DNA of 56,549 bases from Nitrospirota bacterium (GCA_023475105.1 JAMCWJ010000058.1:1-56549); one strand, 5' to 3'. Positions 25,722 to 35,822 are shown, counted from the stretch's first letter. Numbers and translations are program-made. Notes: a model not told the origin generated them from the letters alone.

Positions 25722-27088
25722 CCCATGGGGCAGCCGCTGCAACACAACCCTTTGTAATGGACACCGCCTTCTGGACGGCGACGACGATATTCCTGCTCGC
25801 CTATGCGGTCATTGTATCGGAGAAAATACACAAGGCCATAGTCGCCGTATTCGGCGCCGGACTGATGCTCGTGCTTAAGATCCTCGAACAGCATGAGGCA
25901 TTTCACGCGGAAGAATTCGGCATCGACTGGAATGTAATCTTTCTCCTCATCTCGATGATGGTGATCATCAACCTGATGAGGCCGACTGGGGTATTTGAAT
26001 ATATCGCGATCAAGAGCGCTAAATGGGGAAGGGGAGAACCCTTCAGGATCCTGGCCATATTTGCCATAGTAACCGCAGTACTGAGCGCTTTCCTCGACAA
26101 CGTCACTACAGTACTCTTAATCGTGCCCGTTACGATTCTCATTGCGGACGCGCTCGAGGTGGACGCCCTGCCGTACCTCATTTCATGTGCCCTGGCTTCG
26201 AACATAGGCGGAACGGCAACACTCATCGGTGATCCGCCGAACATAATGATCGCATCAAAAGCGCAGTTGAACTTCATGGATTTTGTTTACCATTTGACGC
26301 CCGTTATCATCCTCACAATGGTGTTCTACATTTTCTCGATAAAACTTATCTGGGGCAGAAAGCTGAAGACGAAAGATGCCCTCAAAGAGAGGATAATGAC
26401 CATGAACGAAAACGAAGCGATTAAGGACCCTGTGATGTTGAAAAAGTCATTAGCGGTCCTCGCTATGGTCCTCACGGGTTTCGTGTTTCACGGAATGCTG
26501 CACTTCCAGCCTGCGACAGTGGCCCTCTTTGGAGCAGGCCTCCTCCTCTTACTCTCCAAAACCAACGAACCGCATCATATCCTCGCAGAGGTTGAATGGC
26601 CCACCATTTTCTTTTTCATGGGGCTCTTCATCATTATCGGAGGCGTTGTGAAAGTGGGTCTTATAAAATGGATGTCAGTAAAGGTACTCGAAATAACACA
26701 GGGCAATTTATTCGCGACGAGCATGGTTGTCATGTGGTTTTCCGCCTTTGCCTCTGCATTTATTGACAACATTCCCTACGTCGCCACAATGAATCCCTTA
26801 ATAGTGGATATGGCGAAACAGTTATGGCCCGAGCTTTCGGGCGTCCAGTTGTTGCAGCACGTTGACCTGATGCCTCTGTGGTGGTCATTGGCGCTGGGGG
26901 CTTGTCTGGGAGGCAATGGGACCGCCATAGGCGCCTCAGCCAATGTCATCGTCGTGGGAATGTCGGAAAAACTCGGCAGGAGGATATCTTTTGCAAAGTT
27001 CATGCTCTATGGGATGCCGCTGATGGTAATGACTGTTGTTATATCTACAATATATGTATGGCTGAGATACTACGTGCTGAAGATATAA
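25718..27088 (+). CDS. ArsB/NhaD-family ion permease (first of two)
   Basis: A 456-residue permease with about 11-12 membrane segments. Family landmarks are FLDNVTTVLLIVPVT, SNIGGTATLIGDPPNIMI and, in the second half, FIDNIPYVATMNPL and GGNGTAIGASANVI. These duplicated DN and GGT/GNGT motifs mark the ion-transporter superfamily members such as NhaD Na+/H+ antiporters and ArsB. The transported ion is not clear. The start overlaps the CBS reading frame, so a CBS-permease operon is the ancestral arrangement. A close paralogue follows. Confidence 0.85.
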   Translation: MTHGAAAATQPFVMDTAFWTATTIFLLAYAVIVSEKIHKAIVAVFGAGLMLVLKILEQHEAFHAEEFGIDWNVIFLLISMMVIINLMRPTGVFEYIAIKSAKWGRGEPFRILAIFAIVTAVLSAFLDNVTTVLLIVPVTILIADALEVDALPYLISCALASNIGGTATLIGDPPNIMIASKAQLNFMDFVYHLTPVIILTMVFYIFSIKLIWGRKLKTKDALKERIMTMNENEAIKDPVMLKKSLAVLAMVLTGFVFHGMLHFQPATVALFGAGLLLLLSKTNEPHHILAEVEWPTIFFFMGLFIIIGGVVKVGLIKWMSVKVLEITQGNLFATSMVVMWFSAFASAFIDNIPYVATMNPLIVDMAKQLWPELSGVQLLQHVDLMPLWWSLALGACLGGNGTAIGASANVIVVGMSEKLGRRISFAKFMLYGMPLMVMTVVISTIYVWLRYYVLKI

Positions 27089-27173
27089 TTTGTGACATAG
27101 ATATTATCTCTTATTGTGAATAAGCCCGATTCTGCCGGGCCCATCTTAGGTGGAGACTGTCAGAGAGGAGAAA

Positions 27174-27251
27174 ATGTTTGAGGTAAGAGAAGATAATGTT
27201 ATTTCTTGTCCCTCCCGGCCGCTTGAAGGGACAGTCAGGATATCCCTATGA
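27174..27251 (+). CDS. Possible 25-residue leader peptide between the two permease genes
   Basis: A 25-codon frame beginning MFEVREDNVISCPSRPLEG starts 4 bases after AGAGAGGAGAAA, a good Shine-Dalgarno. It lies within an inverted repeat (GACTGTC near 27154 against GACAGTC near 27230). Either a tiny leader gene or chance. The remainder of this 330-base gap holds no other candidate. Confidence 0.25.
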   Translation: MFEVREDNVISCPSRPLEGTVRISL

Positions 27252-27420
27252 CATCCGGAATTCTTTCTCTCAATAAATCCCTTGAGCCTATTCTTCCATG
27301 CTCAAGGAAGAGTATTCATCGAAGGGAAGTTCTGACCGCCATTTTATCTTCGAGCATCCATATGTTCTTTCCTCCCTTCTGTTACAGCCTTCGCTCAACA
27401 AGTGCACGGAGGTCAAAAGA

Positions 27421-28788
27421 ATGACACAGGAAGTTACCGCTTCAAGCCAAGTCGTGATGAATGCCTCGTTTTGGATAGCGACGGCCCTCTTTATTCTCGC
27501 ATATGGTCTCATAATATCCGAAAAGATTCATAAGACGATAGTGGGGATATTCGGTGCGGCGCTCATGATCGTGCTTGGCATCGTTACACAGGAAGATGCC
27601 TTTCATTCCATGGATCTGGGAATAGACTGGAATGTCATATTCCTGCTCGTGAGCATGATGATCATCATCAACATTATGAAACCCACGGGCGTATTTGAGT
27701 ATATTGCAATAAAGAGCGCCAAGGTTGCCAAAGGGAAACCCTTTATGATCATGGCGATATTTTCGGTGGTAACTGCGGTTGTATCCGCTTTCCTTGACAA
27801 CGTGACAACCGTGCTCCTTATCGCACCGGTCACGTTGCTTATCTGCCAGGCCCTCGAACTGGACGTCGTGCCTTTTCTTATCACAGAGGCCCTTGCATCG
27901 AACATCGGCGGCACGGCGACCCTCATCGGAGACCCGCCGAACATCATGATCGGATCAAAGGCACAGCTTGACTTTATGGCATTCATTTACAATCTCACGC
28001 CGGTAATAATAGTAGTGCTGACAGCATATGTGATAAGCATCAGACTTATTTTTGGGAAGAAGATGAAAGTGAAAGACGAATTGCGGCAACGCGTTATGTC
28101 AATGAATGAAAATGAGGCCATCAAAGACCCGGTCCTCCTCAAGAAATCCCTTGTGGTCCTCGCGGTAACCATAACAGGTTTCGTTCTGCACGGAATGCTC
28201 CACCTGGAGCCCGCCACCATCGCTTTGTTCGGGGCAGGGCTTTTGCTCCTCGTTTCCGGGAACAAGGAGCCCCACCGCATACTCGCAGAAGCGGAATGGG
28301 CGACGCTTTTCTTTTTTATAGGGCTCTTTGTCATCATAGGCGGGGTCGTGAAGGTCGGCCTCATAAAATGGATGTCTATCAAGGTCCTTGAACTCACCCA
28401 TGGCAATCTCTTCGGCACGACTATGGTCGTGATGTGGTTTTCCGCCTTTGCCTCGGCTTTTATAGACAACATCCCCTATGTAGCAACCATGAACCCCCTG
28501 ATAATTGACATGGCAAAGCAGCTCTGGCCGCATGCTTCAGGGCTCGCGTTATTGCACCACCCTGACCTGATGCCCATGTGGTGGTCACTCGCCCTGGGTG
28601 CATGTCTCGGGGGCAACGGAACAGCCATAGGGGCCTCAGCCAACGTCATTGTGGTCGGAATGGCGGAAAAGATGGGCAAACCCATATCCTTCAAGAAGTT
28701 CATGCTCTACGGAATGCCGTTAATGATAGAGTCGGTCATTATCTGCATGGCATACGTATGGATAAGGTATTATGTGCTGAAGATATAG
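27421..28788 (+). CDS. ArsB/NhaD-family ion permease (second of two)
   Basis: A 455-residue protein aligning end to end with the previous permease, including FLDNVTTVLLIAPVT, SNIGGTATLIGDPPNIMIGS and GGNGTAIGASANVIVVGM. The start ATG follows GGAGGTCAAAAGA; a longer in-frame version lacks homology to the paralogue upstream of this point. The pair arose by tandem duplication and both copies look functional, so they may differ in ion or regulation. A two-component system follows within 50 bases. Confidence 0.87.
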   Translation: MTQEVTASSQVVMNASFWIATALFILAYGLIISEKIHKTIVGIFGAALMIVLGIVTQEDAFHSMDLGIDWNVIFLLVSMMIIINIMKPTGVFEYIAIKSAKVAKGKPFMIMAIFSVVTAVVSAFLDNVTTVLLIAPVTLLICQALELDVVPFLITEALASNIGGTATLIGDPPNIMIGSKAQLDFMAFIYNLTPVIIVVLTAYVISIRLIFGKKMKVKDELRQRVMSMNENEAIKDPVLLKKSLVVLAVTITGFVLHGMLHLEPATIALFGAGLLLLVSGNKEPHRILAEAEWATLFFFIGLFVIIGGVVKVGLIKWMSIKVLELTHGNLFGTTMVVMWFSAFASAFIDNIPYVATMNPLIIDMAKQLWPHASGLALLHHPDLMPMWWSLALGACLGGNGTAIGASANVIVVGMAEKMGKPISFKKFMLYGMPLMIESVIICMAYVWIRYYVLKI

Positions 28789-28837
28789 GTTACGAGTTCT
28801 TAACTTTTTCGGACATTGTAAGCTACAATGAAGCGGC

Positions 28838-30496
28838 ATGAAAATACGGGATAAGTTATTTTTCGCTTTCTCCGTTTACATCCTCCTCGCCGCGGTGATC
28901 GGCTTTTTTGCCTACGAAGAGCTTCGTTCGATCACGAGGAGACTCGCGATCGTCGCGGCTGCGGACGACGCAAGCAATGCCATTCTCGAGGTGAGGAGAT
29001 ATGAAAAGAACTTCCTGCTCTTCAGGGACGACCGCAGCCTCGGGGAACTGAAGAAATACCTCGGAAACCTGAACAATGATCTCGAACATATCGCCGCGCA
29101 AATCATACGGGACATAGGGACGAACGACCACAAAATGATGAGGAGCACCATCTCCGAGTACGAGAAACTCATCGGTCGGATTGCGGCGAATTTTCAGTCC
29201 CAGCAGGAACTAAGCGCGGCGTTTGTCGGCGCAGGCAGGGCTTCCGAAAAGAAACTCAGGGGCAACGAGATCACGACTTTCCTCGTTCTGAGGAGATACG
29301 AGAAAAACCTCCTGCTGTACAAAGATCAGCCCACATATGAAACCTTCGGGAAGATCCTTGCCTCGCTCGGAACAAGCAAGGAAACCGAAAGATACGGTAT
29401 CCTTGCGGACAGGCTCTTCGCGCTCTTCAAGGACGAAAGAGATTCCGTCGACGGCATGAGATCGAAGGCAAGGCAGATTCAGTCTCTTACCGAAGAGCTT
29501 TCGAAAAGAGAACATGCGCAAATCGGCGCGATACTGAAAAGGTCCGGCAACATGCTTCTTCTGGCCCTTTTTACGATCGTCGCGGTCGGCGTTGTGGTGA
29601 ACGTGAAACTGGCACGGAGTATCGCCTCTCCCATAAGGGATCTCGAGAGGGCCACAAAGAAAGTCGCCATGGGAGATTTTTCGGAAGTGATCGAGATAAA
29701 AGGCAAGGACGAAATCACCTCCCTCGAAATCTCTTTCAACCAGATGGAAGACAGGCTGAAGGATACCCTCAGTTCCCTGGAGCTTGCCGTCAGGAACCTT
29801 CACGAAAAGCAGGCGCAGCTTATCGATGCGGAAAGACTCGCATCGATAGGGATACTTGCGGCGGGTATTGCCCATGAGATAAACAATCCCCTCACCTCGG
29901 TCCTCACCTTTTCGCATCTCCTTCTCGAACAGATGCCTGAAGAAGATCCCCGCCGGGAAAAACTGAAGATGATGGCGCGGGAGACCGAAAGGGCACGGAT
30001 CATCGTGAGGCAACTCCTCAGCTTTGCGAAGGAAACGCCGTTAAAAAGCGTCACGACGAACATCAATTGTCCGATCAACGAGATAATCGAGACCCTTGCC
30101 GCACAGGGACTCTTCGACAACATAGAAGTCGAGCTCAATTTTTCCGACAACCTTCCCGAGATCAACGCCGATCCGATCAAGCTCGAACAGGTAGTGCTGA
30201 ATATCCTCTTAAACGCCATCCACTCCATCACCCCGCCCGGGAAGATCACGGTAGAGACCCGGGCCCGGGGAGATTTCATAGAAATCGCAATCGGAGACAC
30301 CGGATGCGGCATACCCCGGGAACACCTGGGGAAGATTTTCGACCCTTTCTATACCACGAAAGACTCTACGAAAGGCGCAGGACTCGGGCTTGCGGTAAGT
30401 TATGGTATCATTAAGAAACATGGCGGAGATATCCAAGTGGAAAGCATTCCGGACAAAGGTACGACGTTTATCGTGAGGCTTCCGGTACATGGATAG
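28838..30496 (+). CDS. Membrane sensor histidine kinase with HBM-like sensor
   Basis: A 552-residue kinase: TM1 (~8-26), a helical extracytoplasmic sensor (~27-240), TM2 (~243-262), HAMP (~263-315), HisKA with the phosphorylated His in GIAHEINNPL, and HATPase with DTGCGIP and GAGLGLAVSYGII. The sensor has two copies of an RRYEKNFLLFRD-like motif (near residues 47 and 151), the signature of helical bimodular (HBM) sensors. The next gene, its response regulator, overlaps by 8 bases. Signals for HBM domains in other proteins are small organic acids; the signal here is unknown. Confidence 0.9.
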   Translation: MKIRDKLFFAFSVYILLAAVIGFFAYEELRSITRRLAIVAAADDASNAILEVRRYEKNFLLFRDDRSLGELKKYLGNLNNDLEHIAAQIIRDIGTNDHKMMRSTISEYEKLIGRIAANFQSQQELSAAFVGAGRASEKKLRGNEITTFLVLRRYEKNLLLYKDQPTYETFGKILASLGTSKETERYGILADRLFALFKDERDSVDGMRSKARQIQSLTEELSKREHAQIGAILKRSGNMLLLALFTIVAVGVVVNVKLARSIASPIRDLERATKKVAMGDFSEVIEIKGKDEITSLEISFNQMEDRLKDTLSSLELAVRNLHEKQAQLIDAERLASIGILAAGIAHEINNPLTSVLTFSHLLLEQMPEEDPRREKLKMMARETERARIIVRQLLSFAKETPLKSVTTNINCPINEIIETLAAQGLFDNIEVELNFSDNLPEINADPIKLEQVVLNILLNAIHSITPPGKITVETRARGDFIEIAIGDTGCGIPREHLGKIFDPFYTTKDSTKGAGLGLAVSYGIIKKHGGDIQVESIPDKGTTFIVRLPVHG

Positions 30497-31889
30497 GTTC
30501 AGGGCCCTCGTTGTCGACGATGAGATGAGCGTATGTGAGGCGGTAAAGGCAATCCTTGAGACGGAGGATATGGATATCGTCACGACTACGAACAGCCTCG
30601 ATGCCATAGAGCACGTAAAGAAGAGTCACTTCGACCTGATCATATCGGACCTGAAGATGCCCGAGATGAACGGCCTTGATCTCTATGAGGCGATACGCGA
30701 AATTTCTGTAAACAACGTCTTCATCATCATCACTGCTTACGGGACTATACCCTCCGCAGTCGATGCGATAAAGAAGGGGATCTACGACTATATCCCGAAA
30801 CCCTTTACCCCGGATGAGGTGCGCATCCCGGTCCGGAGGGCACTTGAGAAAAGGGCCCTCGAGCGGGAAAACGTCGTCCTCAGGACACAGATCGAGACGA
30901 GATACTCGTTTCAGAGCATCATCGGGAACAGTCCCGAGATGCATGAAACGTTCCGTGTGATGAGGCACGCGGCGTCGAGCGAAAGTACGGTGCTGATCAC
31001 GGGCGAAAGCGGAACAGGGAAGGAACTCGTCGCAAGGGCGATTCACAGCAACAGCGTGAGGGCAAGGAAGAAATTCGTGACTGTCAACTGCGGTGCAATC
31101 CCCGAGGGCCTTCTGGAATCCGAACTCTTCGGCCACGTGAGAGGAGCGTTTACCGGAGCCGTCTCGGACAAAAGAGGGCTGGTGGAAGACGCCGACAAGG
31201 GCACCCTTTTTCTTGACGAGATAGGGGACCTCGCCCCTCCCCTGCAGGTGAAGATCCTGAGGATCCTTCAGGAAGGAGAATTTCAGAGGGTCGGGGACAC
31301 CCAGCCCCGGCGGGTGAATGTTCGCGTCGTCGCAGCGACGAATCGCGATCTGAAAAAGGCGATCGCCGGAAAAACGTTCAGGGAAGACCTTTTCTACAGA
31401 CTGAACGTGATCCCGATCGAGCTGCCTCCTCTCAGAAAAAGACCGGAGGACGTCCCTCTGCTCGTGAATTATTTTATCCGGAAACACGGATCGAAAAATG
31501 AGGACAAGAAGGTCTCGGGCATCTCTAAGGAAGCGATGCAGGCGATCATGAGCTATCACTTTCCGGGGAACGTGAGGGAGCTCGAAAACACCGTCGAATA
31601 TGCGATAGCCTTCGCCTCCGGTCGGACCATAGAGAGAAATGACCTTCCGAAATACATTCTGGAAGACAAGAAACTGAGCGATGAAGCGCAGACGATACCG
31701 TTAATGCCGTTACGCGAGGCAAAGGCGCAGTTCGAAAAGGGCCTTGTTATGGCGGCCCTTATAGAGTCGGGTGGCAATATATCGGAGGCTGCACGACTCC
31801 TGAACATCCACCGGCAGAACCTCCAGCAGAAGATACGACTTCTCGGGATAGACCTTGCAGCGGTCTCGCTCGGAGAAGTGAACAACTGA
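30489..31889 (+). CDS. Sigma-54-dependent response regulator, partner of the kinase upstream
   Basis: A 466-residue NtrC-type regulator with an intact receiver (VDDEMS, phospho-acceptor Asp in LIISDLKMP, Lys in IPKPF), AAA+ domain ([22 protein letters not shown]) and Fis-type helix-turn-helix ([19 protein letters not shown]). It overlaps the kinase gene, so the two form a cognate pair. A sigma-54 promoter 157 bases downstream drives the USP gene and is a likely target. Confidence 0.94.
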   Translation: MDRFRALVVDDEMSVCEAVKAILETEDMDIVTTTNSLDAIEHVKKSHFDLIISDLKMPEMNGLDLYEAIREISVNNVFIIITAYGTIPSAVDAIKKGIYDYIPKPFTPDEVRIPVRRALEKRALERENVVLRTQIETRYSFQSIIGNSPEMHETFRVMRHAASSESTVLITGESGTGKELVARAIHSNSVRARKKFVTVNCGAIPEGLLESELFGHVRGAFTGAVSDKRGLVEDADKGTLFLDEIGDLAPPLQVKILRILQEGEFQRVGDTQPRRVNVRVVAATNRDLKKAIAGKTFREDLFYRLNVIPIELPPLRKRPEDVPLLVNYFIRKHGSKNEDKKVSGISKEAMQAIMSYHFPGNVRELENTVEYAIAFASGRTIERNDLPKYILEDKKLSDEAQTIPLMPLREAKAQFEKGLVMAALIESGGNISEAARLLNIHRQNLQQKIRLLGIDLAAVSLGEVNN

Positions 31890-31989
31890 GTTTCCGAATC
31901 GCGGTCAGGATTCTTCGGAAAGCGTGCAATCCTCGCTCTGACTCGAGGCAAAGCAGCGTCACCTGCAGTAATATTTTGCGTCCTCCCGT

Positions 31990-32061
31990 GCAGTCCAAAA
32001 ACTGCGTTTTCTCAGTAACCCCTCGAACTATCAAAGTATTTTTTATGGCATGCGCAATGCA
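31990..32061 (+). promoter_or_regulatory. Sigma-54 promoter of the USP gene with upstream dyad
   Basis: TGGCATGCGCAATGCA (32046-32061) has GG (32047-32048) and GC (32059-32060) 10 bases apart. GCAGT-N6-ACTGC (31990-32005) lies about 45 bases upstream and may be an activator site. Transcription would begin near 32072, which supports the start at 32107 over an earlier in-frame ATG at 32050. Confidence 0.75.
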
Positions 32062-32106
32062 CTATTCAGATCAATATTCAAATCCTGCGAAAAAGGAGGA
32101 AGCAAA

Positions 32107-32898
32107 ATGAAGATTCTGCTTGCTTATGACGGCACACTCCAGTCGAAAGAAGCCCTCAGATACGGTATCCGCAAGGCGAAAGAAGGTAACGGGCAGATTC
32201 TCGTCCTTCATGTCTTCAACAGCAGCCTGTTTCTGGACTACGATGCCACCCCTCATGCGGAAGAGATGGCCCGGATAGAGTCGGCGCGTTTCGTCGAAGA
32301 TGCACGGAGGATACTCGAGACCGAGGGGAACACTGTCCGAAGCCGCATTGTTGTCGATGAGGGCGACCCCCCCGAAGAGATCCTGCGCCACGCCGCAGCA
32401 GAAAAGTCCGACATTATTATTGCTCCCCCTGCCTACCGATCGCTTGCGAAAACAGCCCCGTGTCCCGTCTCCGTTATTCCCGGGTACATACTCGTTCCCC
32501 TCGACAATACGGAGATATCCACGGCGGCATTGGAACGAATCCGTGAAGAGGTAAAGGCAACGGGCTCAAAAGTGATCCTGCTCGGGGTCGTGCCGGTCCA
32601 TATTTACAGCAAATGGGAAAAACAGGAACTCGAAAAAGTAAAGAGAGAGACATCCCTTCTGCTCAGGCGGGTGAAGAACTCGTTGAACGAAAACGGGATC
32701 GAGACAAAAGAGATCATCCGTTCAGGCTATCCGGACGAAGAGATCCAGAAGGCTGCCGGGGACTACGCCCTGTCCATGATCTTCATGCCGGGAGAAGGCA
32801 ATGAGCGCTCCGAACTGGCAAAAGCCGCGACAATTCTCTCGGACACCGAGTCCCCTGCTCCGGGCAGGCCGCTTATTGTCATGCACGCCTCTTCCTGA
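32107..32898 (+). CDS. Divergent universal stress protein, module B
   Basis: A 263-residue protein with two USP-like domains. The first opens MKILLAYDGTLQSKEALRYG and the second ILVPLDNTEISTAALERI. Neither keeps the G-2x-G-9x-G ATP motif: the sites read IIAPPAYRSLAKTAP and FMPGEGNERSELAKAA. It is probably a non-ATP-binding USP. The start follows AAAAAGGAGGAAGCAAA. Sigma-54-driven and convergent with the following response-regulator gene. Confidence 0.8.
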   Translation: MKILLAYDGTLQSKEALRYGIRKAKEGNGQILVLHVFNSSLFLDYDATPHAEEMARIESARFVEDARRILETEGNTVRSRIVVDEGDPPEEILRHAAAEKSDIIIAPPAYRSLAKTAPCPVSVIPGYILVPLDNTEISTAALERIREEVKATGSKVILLGVVPVHIYSKWEKQELEKVKRETSLLLRRVKNSLNENGIETKEIIRSGYPDEEIQKAAGDYALSMIFMPGEGNERSELAKAATILSDTESPAPGRPLIVMHASS

Positions 32899-32920
32899 CT
32901 GCGATAAGCCGGATACGATC

Positions 32921-34285
32921 TCACGGCTGAGCCTCCAGTCCGTATTTTTTCAATTTCCTCCAGAGCGAAACCCTGTCGATCCCGAGGATCTGGGCCGCCA
33001 GGGTTTTGTTTCCTCCCACTTCGTTCAATACCCATTTGATATACGCCATCTCCTGTTCGTCCAGGGAAGGCATCCTCCCTTCCCTCTTCCTGAAGGTCCG
33101 TATGCTCAGCTCCCTGAGATCTTCGGGAAGATGCGCAACCTCTATGGTGCTTCCGTTGGAGAGGGCTATACCCCTTTCGATAATGTTTTCAAGTTCCCGG
33201 ACGTTTCCCGGAAAACCGTAATTCATCAAAAGGGTGAGCACGTCCTGCGATATTTCGCTTATCTCCTTTTTCATAAGAGAGGAATACTTCTTCAGAAAAT
33301 AATAACTCAACAGCGGTATGTCTTCCTTTCTCTCGGAGAGCGGCGGAACGTACAGCGTCACGACATTCAGCCGGAAATAGAGGTCCTGTCTGAAACTCCC
33401 CGCCTTCGTCGCATCCTGCACGTCCCTGTTCGTTGCGGCGACGAACCTCACGTCCACGTTCACCGGTTCCGTTCCTCCAAGCCTCAGAACCTCTCTTTCC
33501 TGGATGACCCTGAGCAGCTTCACCTGCATGGAGGGCGGCATCTCCGTTATCTCATCCAGAAACAAGGTGCCTCCCGATGCCATTTCTATAAGGCCCTTTT
33601 TCATCGTCATGGCGCCGGTAAAGGCCCCCTTCTCGTGGCCGAAGAGTTCATTGCCGAGAAGTTCCTCGGTAAAGGCGCCGCAATTGAGAGCGAAAAAGGG
33701 ACCCTGCGAACGGTTGCTGCACAGATGGATGTACCGGGCAAGCAGTTCCTTCCCGGTCCCGCTTTCGCCCGTGATTATGATGTTGCAGTCCGTCGGTGCG
33801 ATCTGCCTCACCGTGTCCAGGAGCTTCTCCATTTGAGGGTCCTGCGTAATGATCTTCACCTTCCCCTGATATGCTTCGACCTGTTCGCGAAGCTGCCTGT
33901 TTTCGCCCTTCAGCCGTACCTTTTCAGTCGCCTCTCTCACGACTTTCCTCACTTCGTCCAATTTGAAGGGTTTTGCAATGTAATAGAACGCGCCGTGTTT
34001 CATTGTTTCGACCGCGGATTCGAGCGTCGCGAAGCCCGTTATCATGATCACCTCGGTATCGGGAGACAGCTCCCGGCATTTTTTCAATATCTGCAGCCCG
34101 TCGACCTTTTCCATTTTAAGATCCGTGAGCACCACCTCGAAGGGCTGCTCTTCAAGAAGCTTCAGGGCGTTCGCACCGCTCTGGGTCGCTGTGACCTCAT
34201 AGCCTTCCTTTTTCATCACGTGTTCGAGGCTCTTGACTGCTATCTTTTCATCGTCGACAATAAGCAAACGTGGACTGCCTTCCAT
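32921..34285 (-). CDS. Sigma-54-dependent response regulator
   Basis: A 454-residue NtrC-type regulator. Receiver: IVDDEKI, phospho-acceptor Asp in VVLTDLKME, Lys in IAKPFKLDEV. AAA+: [23 protein letters not shown]-terminal Fis-type helix-turn-helix (KTLAAQILGIDRVSLWRKL). It follows its kinase by 1 base. Its receiver resembles the one inserted in the Lon-type protease at 35962 at roughly half of all positions, including the shared C-terminal KPFKL(D/E)EVR. Confidence 0.94.
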   Translation of the reverse strand: MEGSPRLLIVDDEKIAVKSLEHVMKKEGYEVTATQSGANALKLLEEQPFEVVLTDLKMEKVDGLQILKKCRELSPDTEVIMITGFATLESAVETMKHGAFYYIAKPFKLDEVRKVVREATEKVRLKGENRQLREQVEAYQGKVKIITQDPQMEKLLDTVRQIAPTDCNIIITGESGTGKELLARYIHLCSNRSQGPFFALNCGAFTEELLGNELFGHEKGAFTGAMTMKKGLIEMASGGTLFLDEITEMPPSMQVKLLRVIQEREVLRLGGTEPVNVDVRFVAATNRDVQDATKAGSFRQDLYFRLNVVTLYVPPLSERKEDIPLLSYYFLKKYSSLMKKEISEISQDVLTLLMNYGFPGNVRELENIIERGIALSNGSTIEVAHLPEDLRELSIRTFRKREGRMPSLDEQEMAYIKWVLNEVGGNKTLAAQILGIDRVSLWRKLKKYGLEAQP

Positions 34286-34286
34286 G

Positions 34287-35801
34287 TCATAGCTCCTTTG
34301 CGGGTAAACTTATAAAGAATCTGGTTCCTTTTCCGACTTCGCTTTCCACAGCGATACAGCCGTCGTGTTCTTCAATGATCTCATGAACTATCGAGAGCCC
34401 GAGGCCTGAGCCCCTCCCGACGTTTTTCGTCGTAAAAAAGGGGTCAAAGATTTTCGGCAGGACCTCGGCGGGTATCCCCGAACCCGTATCCGCTATCTCG
34501 ATATCGACCGTGTCTCCCTCCAGGGTGCACGTGCCGCGATATTTGAGATAGTTAAAAAGCGCCTCCGTCTCCGCCGTCTTGTCGGCCACCCTGTGCCTTT
34601 TCGCCCTGATAGAGATGCTTCCGTCGTCGGCGATCGCTTCCAGGGCATTCTTTATCAGGTTCAGGAAGGCCTGCTGAATCCTTTGTTTGTCTACGAAGAC
34701 GTTGATTCCCTCCGGGATATCGAGCGAAATCTCCACCCTTGTCGGGACCTGGCCTTTCACAAAACGAATCGTCTCTTCAAAAAGCCTTCTGAGCGGCAAT
34801 AAGTCTTTCTGAAACTCCCTTTCCCTGGAGAATTCCAGGAGCGAACTCACAATATTCTTTGCCCTCTCCGTCTGTTCGTCGATCATCGAAAGCAACTCTT
34901 TGCTCTGCTCTGCGCTGCGCTCCCCGATCTCCTCCATGAGAATCTGGCAGGAGAGCGAGATGTTCGACAGGGGGTTGTTCAATTCATGGGCGACTCCCGA
35001 AAGGAGAGTCCCGAGGGAAGCGAGTTTCTCGGACTGAATGAGGTGCCGCTGTCTCAGGTCCAGCTCCCGCAGCATCTTGTTGAATGCGCTCGTCAGAGAG
35101 ACGATCTCCCTGTCCCCCGAATCGATAGACACCGTCTCGAACTTTCCTTCGGCAATGGCCTTCATATTGCCCTCGAGGGACTTCAGGGGGCGAACGACCA
35201 TCCTCGTGAGAATCTGACCGACCACAATCGCGAGCATCGCGAGGGAAATGATTGAAAATATGAGGCGCCGCTGCGACTTATAGAGAAGTATCTGCAAGTT
35301 CCTTCGTTCAGCCCTCGAGGCCTCCTCCGCAAAGGTGGTGATATCCTTGCCGATCTTCCTTATCTCCCCTTCGAGAATCGTCTTCTGCATGGCGTCTTCG
35401 ACGAAGGGTCCTTTTTCATCTGTCTTCCTGTGCAGCGAGGCATACCGCTCCATGTGGTTCATGTATTCGGCGAGATTGTTCCTCAGCATCATTATCTGCT
35501 CTTCTGAAACAATAGTCTTGAACCTGTTGAGGTCGCTTTCGAAAAGTTCCCGGGCCTTTGCGACATATCTCAGATTTTCGACGTAGTCGGACTCCTGTCG
35601 GTAAAGTACATAGTTCTTTTCGAACCTTCGGATCTCCAGGGTCGTGTCGAAGAATTCGGAAATGATCTCCCCGACCATTATTTTTTTTTCGAGAAATCTC
35701 AGTTCGAGGAAAGTAAAAAGAGAAAGACCGACAACTACGGCGACAGTGCCGTAATACCCTATGGTGATCTTGCTCCTGATACTCCACTGATACCTGAACA
35801 T
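34287..35801 (-). CDS. Membrane sensor histidine kinase
   Basis: A 504-residue kinase with TM1 (~12-32), a helical extracytoplasmic sensor carrying one [14 protein letters not shown] motif like that of HBM-type sensors, TM2 (~182-202), HAMP (~203-255), HisKA with [10 protein letters not shown], and HATPase with DTGSGIP and [13 protein letters not shown]. It is encoded with the response regulator downstream and is divergent, over 160 bases, from the receiver-Lon gene, so it may phosphorylate both. Confidence 0.92.
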   Translation of the reverse strand: MFRYQWSIRSKITIGYYGTVAVVVGLSLFTFLELRFLEKKIMVGEIISEFFDTTLEIRRFEKNYVLYRQESDYVENLRYVAKARELFESDLNRFKTIVSEEQIMMLRNNLAEYMNHMERYASLHRKTDEKGPFVEDAMQKTILEGEIRKIGKDITTFAEEASRAERRNLQILLYKSQRRLIFSIISLAMLAIVVGQILTRMVVRPLKSLEGNMKAIAEGKFETVSIDSGDREIVSLTSAFNKMLRELDLRQRHLIQSEKLASLGTLLSGVAHELNNPLSNISLSCQILMEEIGERSAEQSKELLSMIDEQTERAKNIVSSLLEFSREREFQKDLLPLRRLFEETIRFVKGQVPTRVEISLDIPEGINVFVDKQRIQQAFLNLIKNALEAIADDGSISIRAKRHRVADKTAETEALFNYLKYRGTCTLEGDTVDIEIADTGSGIPAEVLPKIFDPFFTTKNVGRGSGLGLSIVHEIIEEHDGCIAVESEVGKGTRFFISLPAKEL

Positions 35802-35822
35802 GGTCTATTCTAACAGGTGGTA

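Noticed and set aside
30468..31559. A 363-codon open frame opposite the response regulator at 30489
   Set aside because: Shadow of a well-supported gene; the product has no coherent hydrophobic or motif pattern.
32801..34315. A 504-codon open frame opposite the response regulator at 32921
   Set aside because: It lies on the complement of an intact NtrC-type gene and starts inside the USP gene on the same strand. No domain is visible.
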